Shown one piece after another: positions 7,416 to 16,674 of a DNA stretch of 64,000 nt; the first letter of the stretch is position 1, and every line of letters begins with the position of its first letter. Location of the stretch: contig NZ_VDTC01000008.1 in assembly GCF_007672725.1 (NCBI RefSeq), positions 1 to 64,000 of the forward strand, written 5' to 3'. Under the pieces are notes generated by a model that saw only the letters and a list, made by a program, of their open reading frames with translations, did not search any database and had not been told where the DNA came from. This DNA is from Corynebacterium aurimucosum ATCC 700975. Lineage in GTDB: Bacteria > Actinomycetota > Actinomycetes > Mycobacteriales > Mycobacteriaceae. The translations under genes and the position numbers were made by a program.

Positions 7416-8561
7416 GTGACTCTTGCTATCGGAAAAATCCAGCTCAACTCCCCCGTTGTCCTCGCCCCCATGGCGGGCGTGACCAACGTGGCCTTTCGCG
7501 TGCTGTGTCGCGAGCAAGAGATAGCGAAGACCGGCACCGTCTCCGGCCTTTATGTCTGCGAAATGGTTACCGCCCGCGCCTTGGTAGAGCGAAATCCCAA
7601 GACGCTGCACATGACCACTTTCGATCCACAGGAGAATCCGCGCTCACTGCAGCTGTACACCGTCGATCCGGAGTACACGTACAAGGCGGCGAAGATGATC
7701 GTGGATGAGAATCTGGCTGACCACATCGATATGAACTTTGGCTGCCCGGTTCCCAAGGTCACGCGCCGCGGCGGAGGCTCCGCACTCCCCTATAAGCGCC
7801 GCCTCTTTGGCAACATCGTCGCCGCAGCGGTCAAGGCCACGGAGGGCACCGATATCCCGGTCACCGTGAAAATGCGCGTGGGCATCGACGAGGGGCACCA
7901 CACGCACCTCGACGCCGGCCGCATTGCGGTGGAAGAAGGGGCGTCGGCAGTCGCGCTCCACGGCCGTACCGCCGCGCAACGCTACTCGGGCCATGCGGAC
8001 TGGAATGAAATTGCGCGCCTTAAGGAGCACTTGGCCCATACCGGTATCCCTGTCTTGGGTAACGGCGATATCTTCAAGGCCACGGATGCCCGCGCCATGA
8101 TGGAACAAACGGGCTGCGACGGCGTCGTCGTGGGACGAGGTTGTCTGGGTCGTCCTTGGCTCTTCGCGGAGCTCTCCGCCCACCTTCGTGGCGAGCCGGT
8201 GCCGGCCGAGCCCACGTTGGGTGAGGTCACGCAGATTATGATTCGCCACGCAGAACTGCTGGCGCAGCACGAGGGCGAGGACCAGGCCAGCCGCGATATC
8301 CGCAAGCACATCGGCTGGTACCTACGCGGTTTTCCCGTGGGAGGTCAGGTCCGTGCTGGCCTGTCCCGCGTGAACTCCCTCGACGCTCTCCGGGAGCTGC
8401 TCGAGCCGTGGGCGGATTCGCCTGCGCTTGCCGACGACGCCGATGGCGCCCGCGGCCGCCAGGGTTCGCCCGCCAAGGTAGTCCTTCCCGAGGGGTGGCT
8501 CGACGATCCGGAGGACGCAACCGTTCCGGAAGGCGCGGAGATTATGCATTCCGGCGGCTAG
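7416..8561 (+). CDS. dusB: tRNA-dihydrouridine synthase
   Basis: FMN enzyme that reduces uridine to dihydrouridine in tRNA D-loops. About 381 residues from GTG 7416; no longer start is conserved. The APMAGVTNVAFR FMN-binding start, the NFGCPVPKV motif with the catalytic Cys, and the GNGDIF and GRGCLGRPW phosphate-binding segments are present. The C-terminal helical tRNA-binding part includes HIGWYLRGFPVGG. The last ~50 residues are a low-conservation tail. The ribosome-binding site is weak. Confidence 0.92.
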   Translation: MTLAIGKIQLNSPVVLAPMAGVTNVAFRVLCREQEIAKTGTVSGLYVCEMVTARALVERNPKTLHMTTFDPQENPRSLQLYTVDPEYTYKAAKMIVDENLADHIDMNFGCPVPKVTRRGGGSALPYKRRLFGNIVAAAVKATEGTDIPVTVKMRVGIDEGHHTHLDAGRIAVEEGASAVALHGRTAAQRYSGHADWNEIARLKEHLAHTGIPVLGNGDIFKATDARAMMEQTGCDGVVVGRGCLGRPWLFAELSAHLRGEPVPAEPTLGEVTQIMIRHAELLAQHEGEDQASRDIRKHIGWYLRGFPVGGQVRAGLSRVNSLDALRELLEPWADSPALADDADGARGRQGSPAKVVLPEGWLDDPEDATVPEGAEIMHSGG

Positions 8562-8626
8562 CCACGAAAACCCCTTTTGTGTCGCTCGACAGGCACTAGA
8601 CCAATTGTTCAGCTAAAGTACGTGAC

Positions 8627-9355
8627 ATGCGCGCTGCCTACCGTGAACAGTTGGACAACTTTGCCCATGACCTCATCATCATGAGCACTGCGGTTCATAA
8701 GCTGATGACTCTTGCCTCTCAGGCATTAATCGAATCCTCCCTGCAACCAGCTGAGGAGGCCTTGTCGTTGCGCGATGAGTTGGATGAAGTCCGCTCGCGC
8801 TGCGAAGACCGTGCGGTGTCCCTTCTGGCCTTGGAGAACCCGATGGCCAAGGATCTGCGACAGGTCATCGCTTCCATCTATATTGTGGAAGACTTTTACC
8901 GCATGGGCCGCTTGTCTCAGCACATTGCCACCAGCGCCCGCCGCCGCCACCCTGAATCAGTTGTTCCGTCAGACATTATGGGCTATTTCGAGGAATACGC
9001 CCGCCTCGTTCTCGACATGTCCTCAGGCCTCAAAGACATCCTTATCACCCGCGATCCGGAGCTGGCGCTCCGTTTGACCGAGGACGACGACGCCGTCGAT
9101 GACATCAACCAACACCTGCTTCGTATGTTGACGCAGCGCGAGTGGAAAGGAACGGTGCGCCAGGCCGTGGAAACCTCGCAGCTTTCGCGCTACTACGAGC
9201 GTTTCGCCGATCATTGCGCAGCAGCTGCCGGCCGCATCATTTACCTGGCAACGGGCTTGGACCCCGACCGCTACATGCGCAAGCGCGATCAGGAGCAACG
9301 AGAGGCAGAGCTGGAGGCCCGCATGGCGGAGCTGGAGCGCCAGTTTCACCGCTAG
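8627..9355 (+). CDS. phoU: Phosphate signalling accessory protein PhoU
   Basis: 242-residue cytoplasmic all-helical protein with two PhoU repeats (about residues 15-105 and 115-205), including the family RDELDEVRSRCEDRAVSLLALENPMAKDLRQV region (E/D-rich metal sites). It restrains phosphate signalling through the Pst transporter and the sensor kinase. Convergent with pstB instead of being in the pst operon. The C-terminus (about 215-242) is a charged helix. Confidence 0.93.
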   Translation: MRAAYREQLDNFAHDLIIMSTAVHKLMTLASQALIESSLQPAEEALSLRDELDEVRSRCEDRAVSLLALENPMAKDLRQVIASIYIVEDFYRMGRLSQHIATSARRRHPESVVPSDIMGYFEEYARLVLDMSSGLKDILITRDPELALRLTEDDDAVDDINQHLLRMLTQREWKGTVRQAVETSQLSRYYERFADHCAAAAGRIIYLATGLDPDRYMRKRDQEQREAELEARMAELERQFHR

Positions 9356-9394
9356 CCCCTACCGCTCGCCACACCTAGCGCACAGTGCATGCAC

Positions 9395-9440
9395 AAAGCC
9401 GGCACCTCTTCTAGACCTTTAGAAGAGGTGCCGGCTTTCG
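9395..9440. terminator. Bidirectional terminator between phoU and pstB
   Basis: 19-bp perfect stem (9395-9413 with 9420-9438), A-rich before and T-rich after. Confidence 0.9.
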
Positions 9441-9470
9441 GCGCTGTCAGTGTTTAGCCGAAGCGCATGT

Positions 9471-10244
9471 TTAGCCGAAGCGGCCAGAGATGTAATCCTC
9501 GGTATCCTTCTTGGATGGGTTTTCGAAGATCTTCGTGGTGTCATCGAACTCCACCAGGTGGCCAGGCCGGCCGGTAGCTTCCAGGGAGAAGAAGCCGGTC
9601 TTGTCCGACACGCGGGCTGCCTGCTGCATGTTGTGAGTAACAATAACGATAGTGAAGTTTTCCTTCAGTTCATGGATCAGGTCCTCCACGGCCAAGGTGG
9701 AAATCGGGTCGAGCGCCGAGCAGGGCTCGTCCATCAGCAGGACTTCCGGCTCCACGGCAATCGCGCGAGCAATGCACAGACGCTGCTGCTGACCGCCGGA
9801 CAGGCCGCCGCCCGGCTTGTCCAGGCGGTCCTTAACCTCATCCCAAAGGTTGGCGCCGCGCAGGGACTTCTCGGCGACCTCCTTCAACTTCTTCTTGTTC
9901 TTTTCGCCGGACAGCTTCAGGCCGGCAACAACGTTATCCTCAATGGACATCGTCGGGAACGGGTTGGCCTTCTGGAAGACCATGCCGATAGTGTTGCGAA
10001 CGGACACCGGATCGACCTTGGGCCCGTAGATGTTCTGGCCGTCCAGGAGAATCTCACCCTTGACATAAGCACCAGGGATGACCTCGTGCATGCGGTTCAG
10101 GGTGCGCAGGACTGTGGACTTACCACAGCCGGAAGGGCCGATGAAGGCAGTCACGGCCTTCGCCGGGATCTGCATGTTGACGTTCTGTACGGCGTGGAAG
10201 TCACCGTAGTAGATGTTCACGTCGTTGAGCTCAAGCTTGGACAT
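9471..10244 (-). CDS. pstB: Phosphate ABC transporter ATP-binding protein
   Basis: 257-residue ATPase of the high-affinity phosphate importer. Walker [10 protein letters not shown], signature LSGGQQQR, Walker B VLLMDEP and the H-loop IVIVTHN are all intact. Last gene of pstS-pstC-pstA-pstB, 39 bp after pstA. It drives phosphate uptake through the PstA/PstC channel on the cytoplasmic side. Confidence 0.97.
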   Translation of the reverse strand: MSKLELNDVNIYYGDFHAVQNVNMQIPAKAVTAFIGPSGCGKSTVLRTLNRMHEVIPGAYVKGEILLDGQNIYGPKVDPVSVRNTIGMVFQKANPFPTMSIEDNVVAGLKLSGEKNKKKLKEVAEKSLRGANLWDEVKDRLDKPGGGLSGGQQQRLCIARAIAVEPEVLLMDEPCSALDPISTLAVEDLIHELKENFTIVIVTHNMQQAARVSDKTGFFSLEATGRPGHLVEFDDTTKIFENPSKKDTEDYISGRFG

Positions 10245-10283
10245 GAGTAGTGCTCCTATGGGGTAGGTAGAAAGTGAATACGG

Positions 10284-11201
10284 TTACTTCTTGACGGAGA
10301 ACTTCGCCGAAACGATGCGCGCGCCAATGTTGAGAATCGCGATGAGGAGAACCAACGTAAGGGCGGCACCCCACAGCTTGTCCAGGACGGCCGGATCAGC
10401 GCCGGACTTGTACATATCCAGCATCATCAACGGCAATGAGGACTGCGCACCCTTGAGTGCGTCCCAGTTGATGGAGGAGGTGGAGCCCACCAACACCAGC
10501 ACCGGCGCGGACTCACCCATGATGCGGGCCACGGCCAGCATGATGCCGGTGACAATGCCGGACAGTGCGGTCGGCAGAACGATGCGCGCGATGGTCTTCC
10601 ACTTCGGCACACCGAGAGCATAGGAAGCCTCACGCAGATCCATCGGGACCACGCGGAGCATCTCTTCGGTATTGCGGACCACAATCGGAATCATCAGGAG
10701 CACAAGCGATAGCGCCACCGCCATACCGGAACGCTTGAAGCCGAACAGAGTAATCCACATGGCGAAGATGAACAGGGCCGCAACAATGGAAGGCACACCG
10801 GAGAGGATGTCCACCATGAAAGTAGTAAGACGGCTCAGCGTTCCACCGCGGGAGTACTCCACCAGGTAAATCGCGGTGAAAATGCCGATCGGAACGGAAA
10901 TGACGGTCGCGATGACGGTCTGCACAAAGGTACCGATAATAGCGTGGAGCGCACCGCCGCCGGCCTCGGTATCAAGGATTCCGCGTTGGGAGTGGGTCCA
11001 CCATTCGGGGCTCAGGATAGCGCCCGAACCGCGAGAAATGAGCTCGAAGAGAACCCACAGCAGCGGAATCATGGCGATGATCATCGTTGCCCACACGAGA
11101 ACGGTGGCAACAGTATTGGTGGTCTTTCGGCTCGAGGAGATATCCAGGAAGGTCGGGCCGGAAGATGCCGGGACAGAGTTGGAAGTTGTAGTCGTAGTCA
11201 T
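10284..11201 (-). CDS. pstA: Phosphate ABC transporter permease PstA
   Basis: 305-residue membrane permease with about six transmembrane helices. The EAA loop lies at REASYALGVPKWKTIARIVLPTALSGIVTG (key EA, G, G). An N-terminal ~25-residue Thr/Ser-rich cytoplasmic stretch precedes the first helix. 13 bp separate it from pstC. Confidence 0.95.
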   Translation of the reverse strand: MTTTTTSNSVPASSGPTFLDISSSRKTTNTVATVLVWATMIIAMIPLLWVLFELISRGSGAILSPEWWTHSQRGILDTEAGGGALHAIIGTFVQTVIATVISVPIGIFTAIYLVEYSRGGTLSRLTTFMVDILSGVPSIVAALFIFAMWITLFGFKRSGMAVALSLVLLMIPIVVRNTEEMLRVVPMDLREASYALGVPKWKTIARIVLPTALSGIVTGIMLAVARIMGESAPVLVLVGSTSSINWDALKGAQSSLPLMMLDMYKSGADPAVLDKLWGAALTLVLLIAILNIGARIVSAKFSVKK

Positions 11202-11214
11202 CTCTGAGCCCTCC

Positions 11215-12264
11215 TTACTTGCTCTTCACGATGGAACGGGCAATAGCGTTGACCAAGAAGGTCAGAAGGAACAGCATGAGGCCAGCGGCGATATACGCAC
11301 CGGCACGCATCTCATTACCGAACTCAGCAGCCGCCAGGGCAATGGCCGTTGCGAAGGTGGTACCGCCGTCGAACAGCGAGAAGCGGAAGTCCACCAGCGG
11401 GGAGACAACCATGTAGAGAGCCATGGTCTCACCCAGCGCGCGGCCCAGACCCAGCATGGAGCCGGCTATGTAGCCGGACATGCCGAAGGGGAGAACCGTC
11501 ATGCGGATGACTTCCCACCGGGTGGCGCCGAGGGCCAAGGCGGACTCGATTTGACCGGGAGGGGTCTGCACAAAGACTTCGCGGGCGGTGGCAGCGATGA
11601 TCGGCAGGATCATCACCGCCAGAACAATGCCACCGGTGAGGACGTTGCGGCCCGTCGCAAAGTTCGGGGAGTTGTCGTAGACCTTGAAGAGGAAGAAGCC
11701 ACCAGCCCAGGAGTGCAGCCAGGTGTAGAAGCCGGACAGCGCAGGGCCGAGCACCTGCCAGCCCCACAGGCCGTACACGATGGATGGCACGGCGGCGAGC
11801 ATGTCTACCAAGAATCCCAACGGCTTGACCAGCTTGGCCGGCGCGTAGTTGGACAGGAAGATGGCAATACCGAGCGCGACCGGCATCGCAATGATGAGAG
11901 CCACGATGGAAATCAAGACGGTGTGGCCGAACATGGTCGGGATACCGAACTTCATAGCATCGGTGTCGTTGGTCTCCCAACGGTCACCGTAGGTGAAGAA
12001 GCCCAGAATGCCACCCTCATTGACGGACAGAGAAGGAACCGCACGCCAGATCAGGAAGGCCGCGATGGCAGCGATCATCACCGTGATCAGCGTTGCGGAC
12101 GCAGTGGACAAGAATTCAAAAATGCGATCACCAGGGCGCTTCACACCGGACTTGACGGCGGGCGTAGAGGTGGCGTCCGCCTCGGACGCATGCGCGCTAG
12201 GGCGGGTCGCTGAAACGGCATCCTCCTTCACGGACGACGCTGTGGTGAGATTGTTGTCTGCCAT
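11215..12264 (-). CDS. pstC: Phosphate ABC transporter permease PstC
   Basis: 349-residue permease, about six transmembrane helices plus a periplasm-facing segment. The EAA loop contains ESALALGATRWEVIRMTVLPFG. The N-terminal ~45 residues are hydrophilic. Pairs with PstA to form the channel. A 149-bp gap with a strong hairpin separates it from pstS, which probably sets the ratio of PstS to the membrane parts. Confidence 0.95.
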   Translation of the reverse strand: MADNNLTTASSVKEDAVSATRPSAHASEADATSTPAVKSGVKRPGDRIFEFLSTASATLITVMIAAIAAFLIWRAVPSLSVNEGGILGFFTYGDRWETNDTDAMKFGIPTMFGHTVLISIVALIIAMPVALGIAIFLSNYAPAKLVKPLGFLVDMLAAVPSIVYGLWGWQVLGPALSGFYTWLHSWAGGFFLFKVYDNSPNFATGRNVLTGGIVLAVMILPIIAATAREVFVQTPPGQIESALALGATRWEVIRMTVLPFGMSGYIAGSMLGLGRALGETMALYMVVSPLVDFRFSLFDGGTTFATAIALAAAEFGNEMRAGAYIAAGLMLFLLTFLVNAIARSIVKSK

Positions 12265-12315
12265 GAGACTAGGGAATCCTTTTCAACGGAAACAATGAAA
12301 ATACGGGACATGCTG

Positions 12316-12354
12316 CCGCCCCCAAAGCGCTCGTGAAGGGCGGGTTGGGGGCGG
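12316..12354 (-). promoter_or_regulatory. Intercistronic hairpin between pstS and pstC
   Basis: Perfect 10-bp GC-rich arms (12316-12325 and 12345-12354) in the pstS-pstC gap with no T-tract after them. More likely an mRNA-stabilising or partial attenuating stem than a full terminator. Inference. Confidence 0.55.
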
Positions 12355-12413
12355 AAGTGTGTGTTCAAACGGACGCTACGGGGGTTCAAAGAAACCCGCG
12401 TAGTAACGCGCTC

Positions 12414-13523
12414 TTACTGGATAGCCTCGACGGCTGCCTTCAGGCGCTCCAGGTGGTCACCGGAAACCGGGATGAAGCCTGCTTTCTCCAGCTCCTCGGA
12501 CTGATTGTCCAGGACGGTGTTAAAGAAGGCCTTCACCAGAGCGGAGGTCTCCTCGTCGTAGCCAGCGGAGCAGACGATGTTGTAGGTGGTCAGGATGAGC
12601 GGGTAAGCGCCCTCATCCTTGGAAGCAAAGAGCTTGTCGGAGTCAACGACCATGTCGTGCTCGGAGTTGGTCTCCTTGAAAGCGAGGTGGTCGAGAGCGA
12701 CACCGACGGACTCAGAGCTGAGCTCAACCGGGCCGTTGCCGAAGTCAATCTTGGCAATCTTGACGCCATCGGCTTCCTTCTGGTGAGCGTAGCCAGCCTC
12801 AACGTAGGTGATAGCACCCTCGATGGAGGCAACCTGGTCAGCCACACCGGAGGAACCGTTAGCACCCTCACCAACAGAATCCGGGAACTGCTTGCCTTCG
12901 CTGTCCCAGTTGCCGGTAGCGGACTTCAGGAACTTCTGGAAGTTATCGGAGGTACCGGACTCGTCAGAGCGGAAGATGACGGTGATGTTCTTGTCCGGAA
13001 GGTCGGTGCCCTCGTTCTCAGCCTTGATGGCGTCATCGTTCCACTTGGTGATCTCGCCCTTGAAGATCTTGGCGAGGGTTTCGGTGGAGAGGTTGACCTC
13101 GGTGTCACCCAGGTTGTAGGCGATGGCGACGGGGCCAATGGTCGTCGGCAGGTGCCATGCGTCGTTGCCACCGCAACGCTCCTTGGCGGCCTCAACCTCG
13201 CCCTTATCTTCCTTCAGAGCGGAGTCAGAACCGGCGAAGTCAACGGTGCCGCCGTTGAAAGCCTTCACACCAGCGCCGGAGCCGGAAGAAGTGTAGGAGA
13301 AGTTAGCATCCGGGTATGCCTCCAGGAATGCCTTCTCAAAGACGGACATAGCGGACTTTTGGGAGGATGCGCCCTCACCAGAGAGGTCGCCGGAAACCTC
13401 TGCCCCATCGGAACCGCCTTCAGCGGAGCCAGATTCGTTGGACTCAGAGCAGGCAACGAGAGCAGTGGAGGTGGCGGCGACGATGCCGAAGATAGCGGCG
13501 GTGCGCTTGAAGTTGCGGATCAC
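12414..13523 (-). CDS. pstS: Phosphate-binding lipoprotein PstS
   Basis: 369-residue extracellular solute-binding protein that delivers phosphate to PstCA. The signal peptide ends in the lipobox LVAC with lipidated Cys25, followed by a Ser/Glu/Gly-rich linker (26-48). Phosphate-contacting segments SSGSGAG, FAGSDSAL and RSDESGTSDNF are typical of PstS. First gene of the pst operon; an 11-bp direct-repeat PHO box lies 144 bp upstream. Confidence 0.95.
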   Translation of the reverse strand: MIRNFKRTAAIFGIVAATSTALVACSESNESGSAEGGSDGAEVSGDLSGEGASSQKSAMSVFEKAFLEAYPDANFSYTSSGSGAGVKAFNGGTVDFAGSDSALKEDKGEVEAAKERCGGNDAWHLPTTIGPVAIAYNLGDTEVNLSTETLAKIFKGEITKWNDDAIKAENEGTDLPDKNITVIFRSDESGTSDNFQKFLKSATGNWDSEGKQFPDSVGEGANGSSGVADQVASIEGAITYVEAGYAHQKEADGVKIAKIDFGNGPVELSSESVGVALDHLAFKETNSEHDMVVDSDKLFASKDEGAYPLILTTYNIVCSAGYDEETSALVKAFFNTVLDNQSEELEKAGFIPVSGDHLERLKAAVEAIQ

Positions 13524-13634
13524 GGGAAACCTTTCCGGTGCGGATACAAGAGAATGATTGTCCGAGCAAATCGCCCTCTACTCTTCTTTGAGCGATCTTC
13601 TTGAGACGAGCGCGATTAACTCACGTGTTGTAAA

Positions 13635-13688
13635 GCTATACAGGGCGGGTTAACCCCACAGGGATCAAGAGATGAACAATCGGTGAAC
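13635..13688 (-). promoter_or_regulatory. pstS promoter with 11-bp direct-repeat PHO box
   Basis: On the minus strand GTTCACCGATT (13688-13678) is followed at once by GTTCATCTCTT (13677-13667), an 11-bp tandem repeat. It matches the GTTCACC-type PHO box bound by actinobacterial PhoP. A good -10, TATAGC (13640-13635), lies 26 bp further on. Activation under phosphate starvation by the two-component system at 49.4-51.6 kb is inferred. Confidence 0.65.
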
Positions 13689-13709
13689 TTGTACCAAAAG
13701 CCGGTGAGG

Positions 13710-14624
13710 CTAGTCACTTTTCGCCCAGACGCAGTGTTCCTCAGCGATGCCAAAGCCCAAACGCTCGTAGGCCTTTACCGCCGGAGCGTTATCAGCCTCG
13801 ACATACAAGATGACCTTGTCCGCACCTTTAGCCGCCATGCGCTGCAGCCCAGCACTCAGCAGCGGTCCACCGAGCCCGCGCCCGCGATAGTCCTCACCCA
13901 ATCCCACAACATAGACCTCACCGAAGGCTGGGGTGTCCTCTGCATGCCATTTCAGCCAGTGGAAGCCGGCCATTACCGGGTGGCCGTGGGAGTCATTCGA
14001 AGAATCCCACAGGAAAAGCACGTCGGCAGGATCGAACCACTCTGCCTCCATCCCGCGGTGCAGACGCTCCAGATCCCAGCCTCCTTGTTCCGGGTGCCAC
14101 GAGAAGGCCTCGTTGTTCGTGCGTACCCATTCCGACTCGACGTGCTCACGCCCGAAACGCTCCACCGACTCTGTGTACGTATATATCTCTAGCTCTTCTA
14201 CCGTTGCCGGCGCATCCTCGGCCGCGCGCAAGTCCTGCCCTTCAATCGCCATGACAAGCAGGCGCCTGACGACGTCCATCTCGTTGCGCTTCGCCAGCGC
14301 TTGCGCAGCGGGAAGATTGCCATGGGCCCAGATCTGGGGGGAGGTTGGGAGGGCGTCGACAAGCGCCTGCCCTACCCCTCGCCCACGGTGTTCCACGTCA
14401 ACAAAGAGCTCTACAGTCTGCCCATCGAGGGCAGCCACGCCAGCTACCGCACCATCTTCAATTGCGAGAAGATGATTGTGCCCAAGACGTTCATCCCTGA
14501 GCCCTAAAAGAAACTGCTCGGAGAGGGGCGCAAAGCCGTCGTGAGCTTCAGCAGCAGTGGCCAGCTCCTCCACGCGCTGGGCCACATCTGGGTTCTGTGG
14601 CAGAGTCTTGGTCTCAATATTCAT
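13710..14624 (-). CDS. mshD: Mycothiol synthase (acetyltransferase MshD)
   Basis: Final enzyme of mycothiol synthesis: acetylates Cys-GlcN-Ins with acetyl-CoA. 304 residues with two GNAT domains in tandem; the C-terminal one is active in the family and carries the clear acetyl-CoA loop YRGRGLGGPLL, while the N-terminal one has EHRGRGVGQALVD. Start ATG 14624 behind AGGGTGGGAAGC; a GTG three codons upstream is less likely. Mycothiol is specific to Actinobacteria. Just upstream of the pstS promoter. Confidence 0.93.
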   Translation of the reverse strand: MNIETKTLPQNPDVAQRVEELATAAEAHDGFAPLSEQFLLGLRDERLGHNHLLAIEDGAVAGVAALDGQTVELFVDVEHRGRGVGQALVDALPTSPQIWAHGNLPAAQALAKRNEMDVVRRLLVMAIEGQDLRAAEDAPATVEELEIYTYTESVERFGREHVESEWVRTNNEAFSWHPEQGGWDLERLHRGMEAEWFDPADVLFLWDSSNDSHGHPVMAGFHWLKWHAEDTPAFGEVYVVGLGEDYRGRGLGGPLLSAGLQRMAAKGADKVILYVEADNAPAVKAYERLGFGIAEEHCVWAKSD

Positions 14625-14657
14625 GCTTCCCACCCTACGTGCGGTAGTAATAGAGGG

Positions 14658-15503
14658 GTGACTGTCATCTACCTCAACCGCACTGCCGTACGCCTTGCCG
14701 CCGTTGCGGGTGTGGCCCTGACAGCATGGCTGGCGGATTCAGCGGTGGCGATGCACGCAGAACACACCGTGGCCCAGAAAGCGAAAGCCAGCTCCCAGTT
14801 GGAAAACACCCCGAATGTCTACATCGGCGGCGTCCCCTTCTCCCTTGCCGCGCTAACCAAAGAGATTCCATACCTGGAGGTCAACTCCTCCGACGTGGAA
14901 GTTCCGAAACTCGGCATGGTCAATGCCTCCACAACGCTGCGCGACATCACAATTGACCCCGAGCAACTCTTCAGCGGCGAACTGGAAGGCTCACCGGTAT
15001 CCACCTATACGCGCAGTATCAGCCTCGACGGAGTGGCCTTGGGCCGCATGCTGGGTATTACTGACCTCTCCATCGCCAACCCCGATAACATGTCCCCCAC
15101 CGGCGGGCCCTCCGCCGAAGCTGAGCTCACCGGCACGCTGCCGGGGGATGCCACCAAGTCCACCGCTACGGTGACACTGCGCCTCGTCGGCCCAGAGTTT
15201 CGCATGAGTGTCTACGGGACGGATGACGAACGCTTGAAAAAGGCTTTCGGCCTGGTCTTGGACACACGCCAACTCCCGTTGCCTTCTCAAGCCACCTCCG
15301 TGAAACTACACGGCGGCTCCATCACCTTCGAGGTACAGCGACGCAACATTACGCTGAAAACGGCACAGCTCTCCCCGCTGGAGATCGATGGTTCGGAGGA
15401 AAAGGCCGTCGAGGATGCCGCGCAAAAAGCGCAAGACACCGCCAACGAAGTGGGCAGCGCGCCGACGACGCCGCCGAGCTGGCGCGAAAACAGGCAGAAC
15501 TAA
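14658..15503 (+). CDS. LmeA-like (DUF2993) membrane-anchored or secreted protein
   Basis: About 281 residues from GTG 14658; start uncertain because the GAGG is almost adjacent. A hydrophobic N-terminal segment (AVRLAAVAGVALTAWLADS) acts as signal or anchor. The body begins GGVPFSLAALTKEIPYLEV and has the alternating beta-rich pattern of DUF2993/LmeA proteins, which bind phospholipid in the mycobacterial envelope. The C-terminal ~45 residues are charged and Ala/Gln-rich. Divergent from mshD with 33 bp between starts. Role in lipomannan or envelope assembly is only inferred. Confidence 0.6.
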   Translation: MTVIYLNRTAVRLAAVAGVALTAWLADSAVAMHAEHTVAQKAKASSQLENTPNVYIGGVPFSLAALTKEIPYLEVNSSDVEVPKLGMVNASTTLRDITIDPEQLFSGELEGSPVSTYTRSISLDGVALGRMLGITDLSIANPDNMSPTGGPSAEAELTGTLPGDATKSTATVTLRLVGPEFRMSVYGTDDERLKKAFGLVLDTRQLPLPSQATSVKLHGGSITFEVQRRNITLKTAQLSPLEIDGSEEKAVEDAAQKAQDTANEVGSAPTTPPSWRENRQN

Positions 15504-15570
15504 GCCGATGCAAAACTAAGCCGACGGTGCACCAGCGGTACCCGCACCGCAGACTTGTTACTACCGCCGG

Positions 15571-16611
15571 CTACTTAATACGGATGAGATCTCGCAGGAC
15601 TCGGCGGAAGCTGCGGTGAATGGGCGGGGCCGGGTCGATGGGAGCAAAGACTTCCAGCGCGTCTGCTTCCGACTCCAAGTGCACCTCCGTAAAGGTGCCT
15701 TCCGACTCCCCGTCCGCTTGGAAGCGGTGCGGCTTAGGGCAGACCAAGTCCACCTCAACGGCATCCTCAAAATGCAGCGTGCGGGCATCCGTGACCTTAT
15801 TCAACCAGTGACGGTGATCCACTCCGAACAAGTGGAGAACGCCCACGAGGCCATCAATCCCGCCGAGGTCCGACACACCAAAAAGGCCAAGCCCCTGATC
15901 GAAGGAATTGCGCGGATTGGTCACCACCGGCAGCGGCCCCAGGAAGGTCCACGGGTTGGTGTTGGAGGTGAACATGACGGGAACGTCATCGGCCGCGAAG
16001 GTTTCGCCCGAGCTCGAGCGCGCACGCACATTAATGCGCGGTGGGCGGATGCGGGCGCGCTGATAGGCCTGAAAGGCCACCGCCAGGTAGCGCAGCGGGG
16101 TGGCTGAAAAGCCCATCTCCCGTGCACGGTCCACGCGAGCCAGCACGTCTGCATCCAGCCCGAAACCAGCATTGACCGCAAACCACCGGTCATTCCACAT
16201 ACCCAACGACACGGTGCGGCGGGTGTTTCGCTCCAGCATCCGGGCCAGCACGTGCGCCGCCTCGACGGGGGTATTGGGGAAACCAAGGGCGCGGACGAAG
16301 ACGTTTGCTGAACCAGTAGGGATCACCGCTAGCGCCGGGATCTCCTGAGGGCTAGGGCGCTGGGCGAAATTCGCCGGGCCGAGCAACCCGTTGACGATCT
16401 CATTGACCGTGCCATCGCCGCCGAAGACCAGGATGACGTCAAAGTCCTCCCGGGTCATACCGCGCACCATGTCTTCTGCGTGGCCCGGGTAGTGCGTGAA
16501 GCGAGCAAGCAGCTGCAACCCATCCACCTCCCGAATGACGGGCAAAACCTCTCGGAAGAGAGCCGCATTCTGGCTCGTAGAATTAGGGTTTGAAATCAGC
16601 AAAGCGCGCAT
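15571..16611 (-). CDS. Diacylglycerol kinase-family lipid kinase
   Basis: 346 residues. The N-terminal DAGK catalytic domain has the nucleotide loop VFGGDGTVNEIVNGL and an NP.S start motif (ISNPNST). The C-terminal half is the beta-rich lipid-binding domain with GFGLDADVLA. It phosphorylates a lipid such as diacylglycerol or a sphingosine-like molecule; the substrate cannot be told from sequence. Divergent from the nitrobindin-like gene with 63 bp between starts. Confidence 0.88.
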   Translation of the reverse strand: MRALLISNPNSTSQNAALFREVLPVIREVDGLQLLARFTHYPGHAEDMVRGMTREDFDVILVFGGDGTVNEIVNGLLGPANFAQRPSPQEIPALAVIPTGSANVFVRALGFPNTPVEAAHVLARMLERNTRRTVSLGMWNDRWFAVNAGFGLDADVLARVDRAREMGFSATPLRYLAVAFQAYQRARIRPPRINVRARSSSGETFAADDVPVMFTSNTNPWTFLGPLPVVTNPRNSFDQGLGLFGVSDLGGIDGLVGVLHLFGVDHRHWLNKVTDARTLHFEDAVEVDLVCPKPHRFQADGESEGTFTEVHLESEADALEVFAPIDPAPPIHRSFRRVLRDLIRIK

Positions 16612-16674
16612 GGCTCCCTAGACTACTGGAGCCTAGTGGTTTCCGCGGCGCTGCCACGACTACGCTGGGGCAGC

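Noticed and set aside
10876-12213. 445-codon plus-strand frame opposite pstA/pstC
   Set aside because: Antisense shadow of the permease genes.
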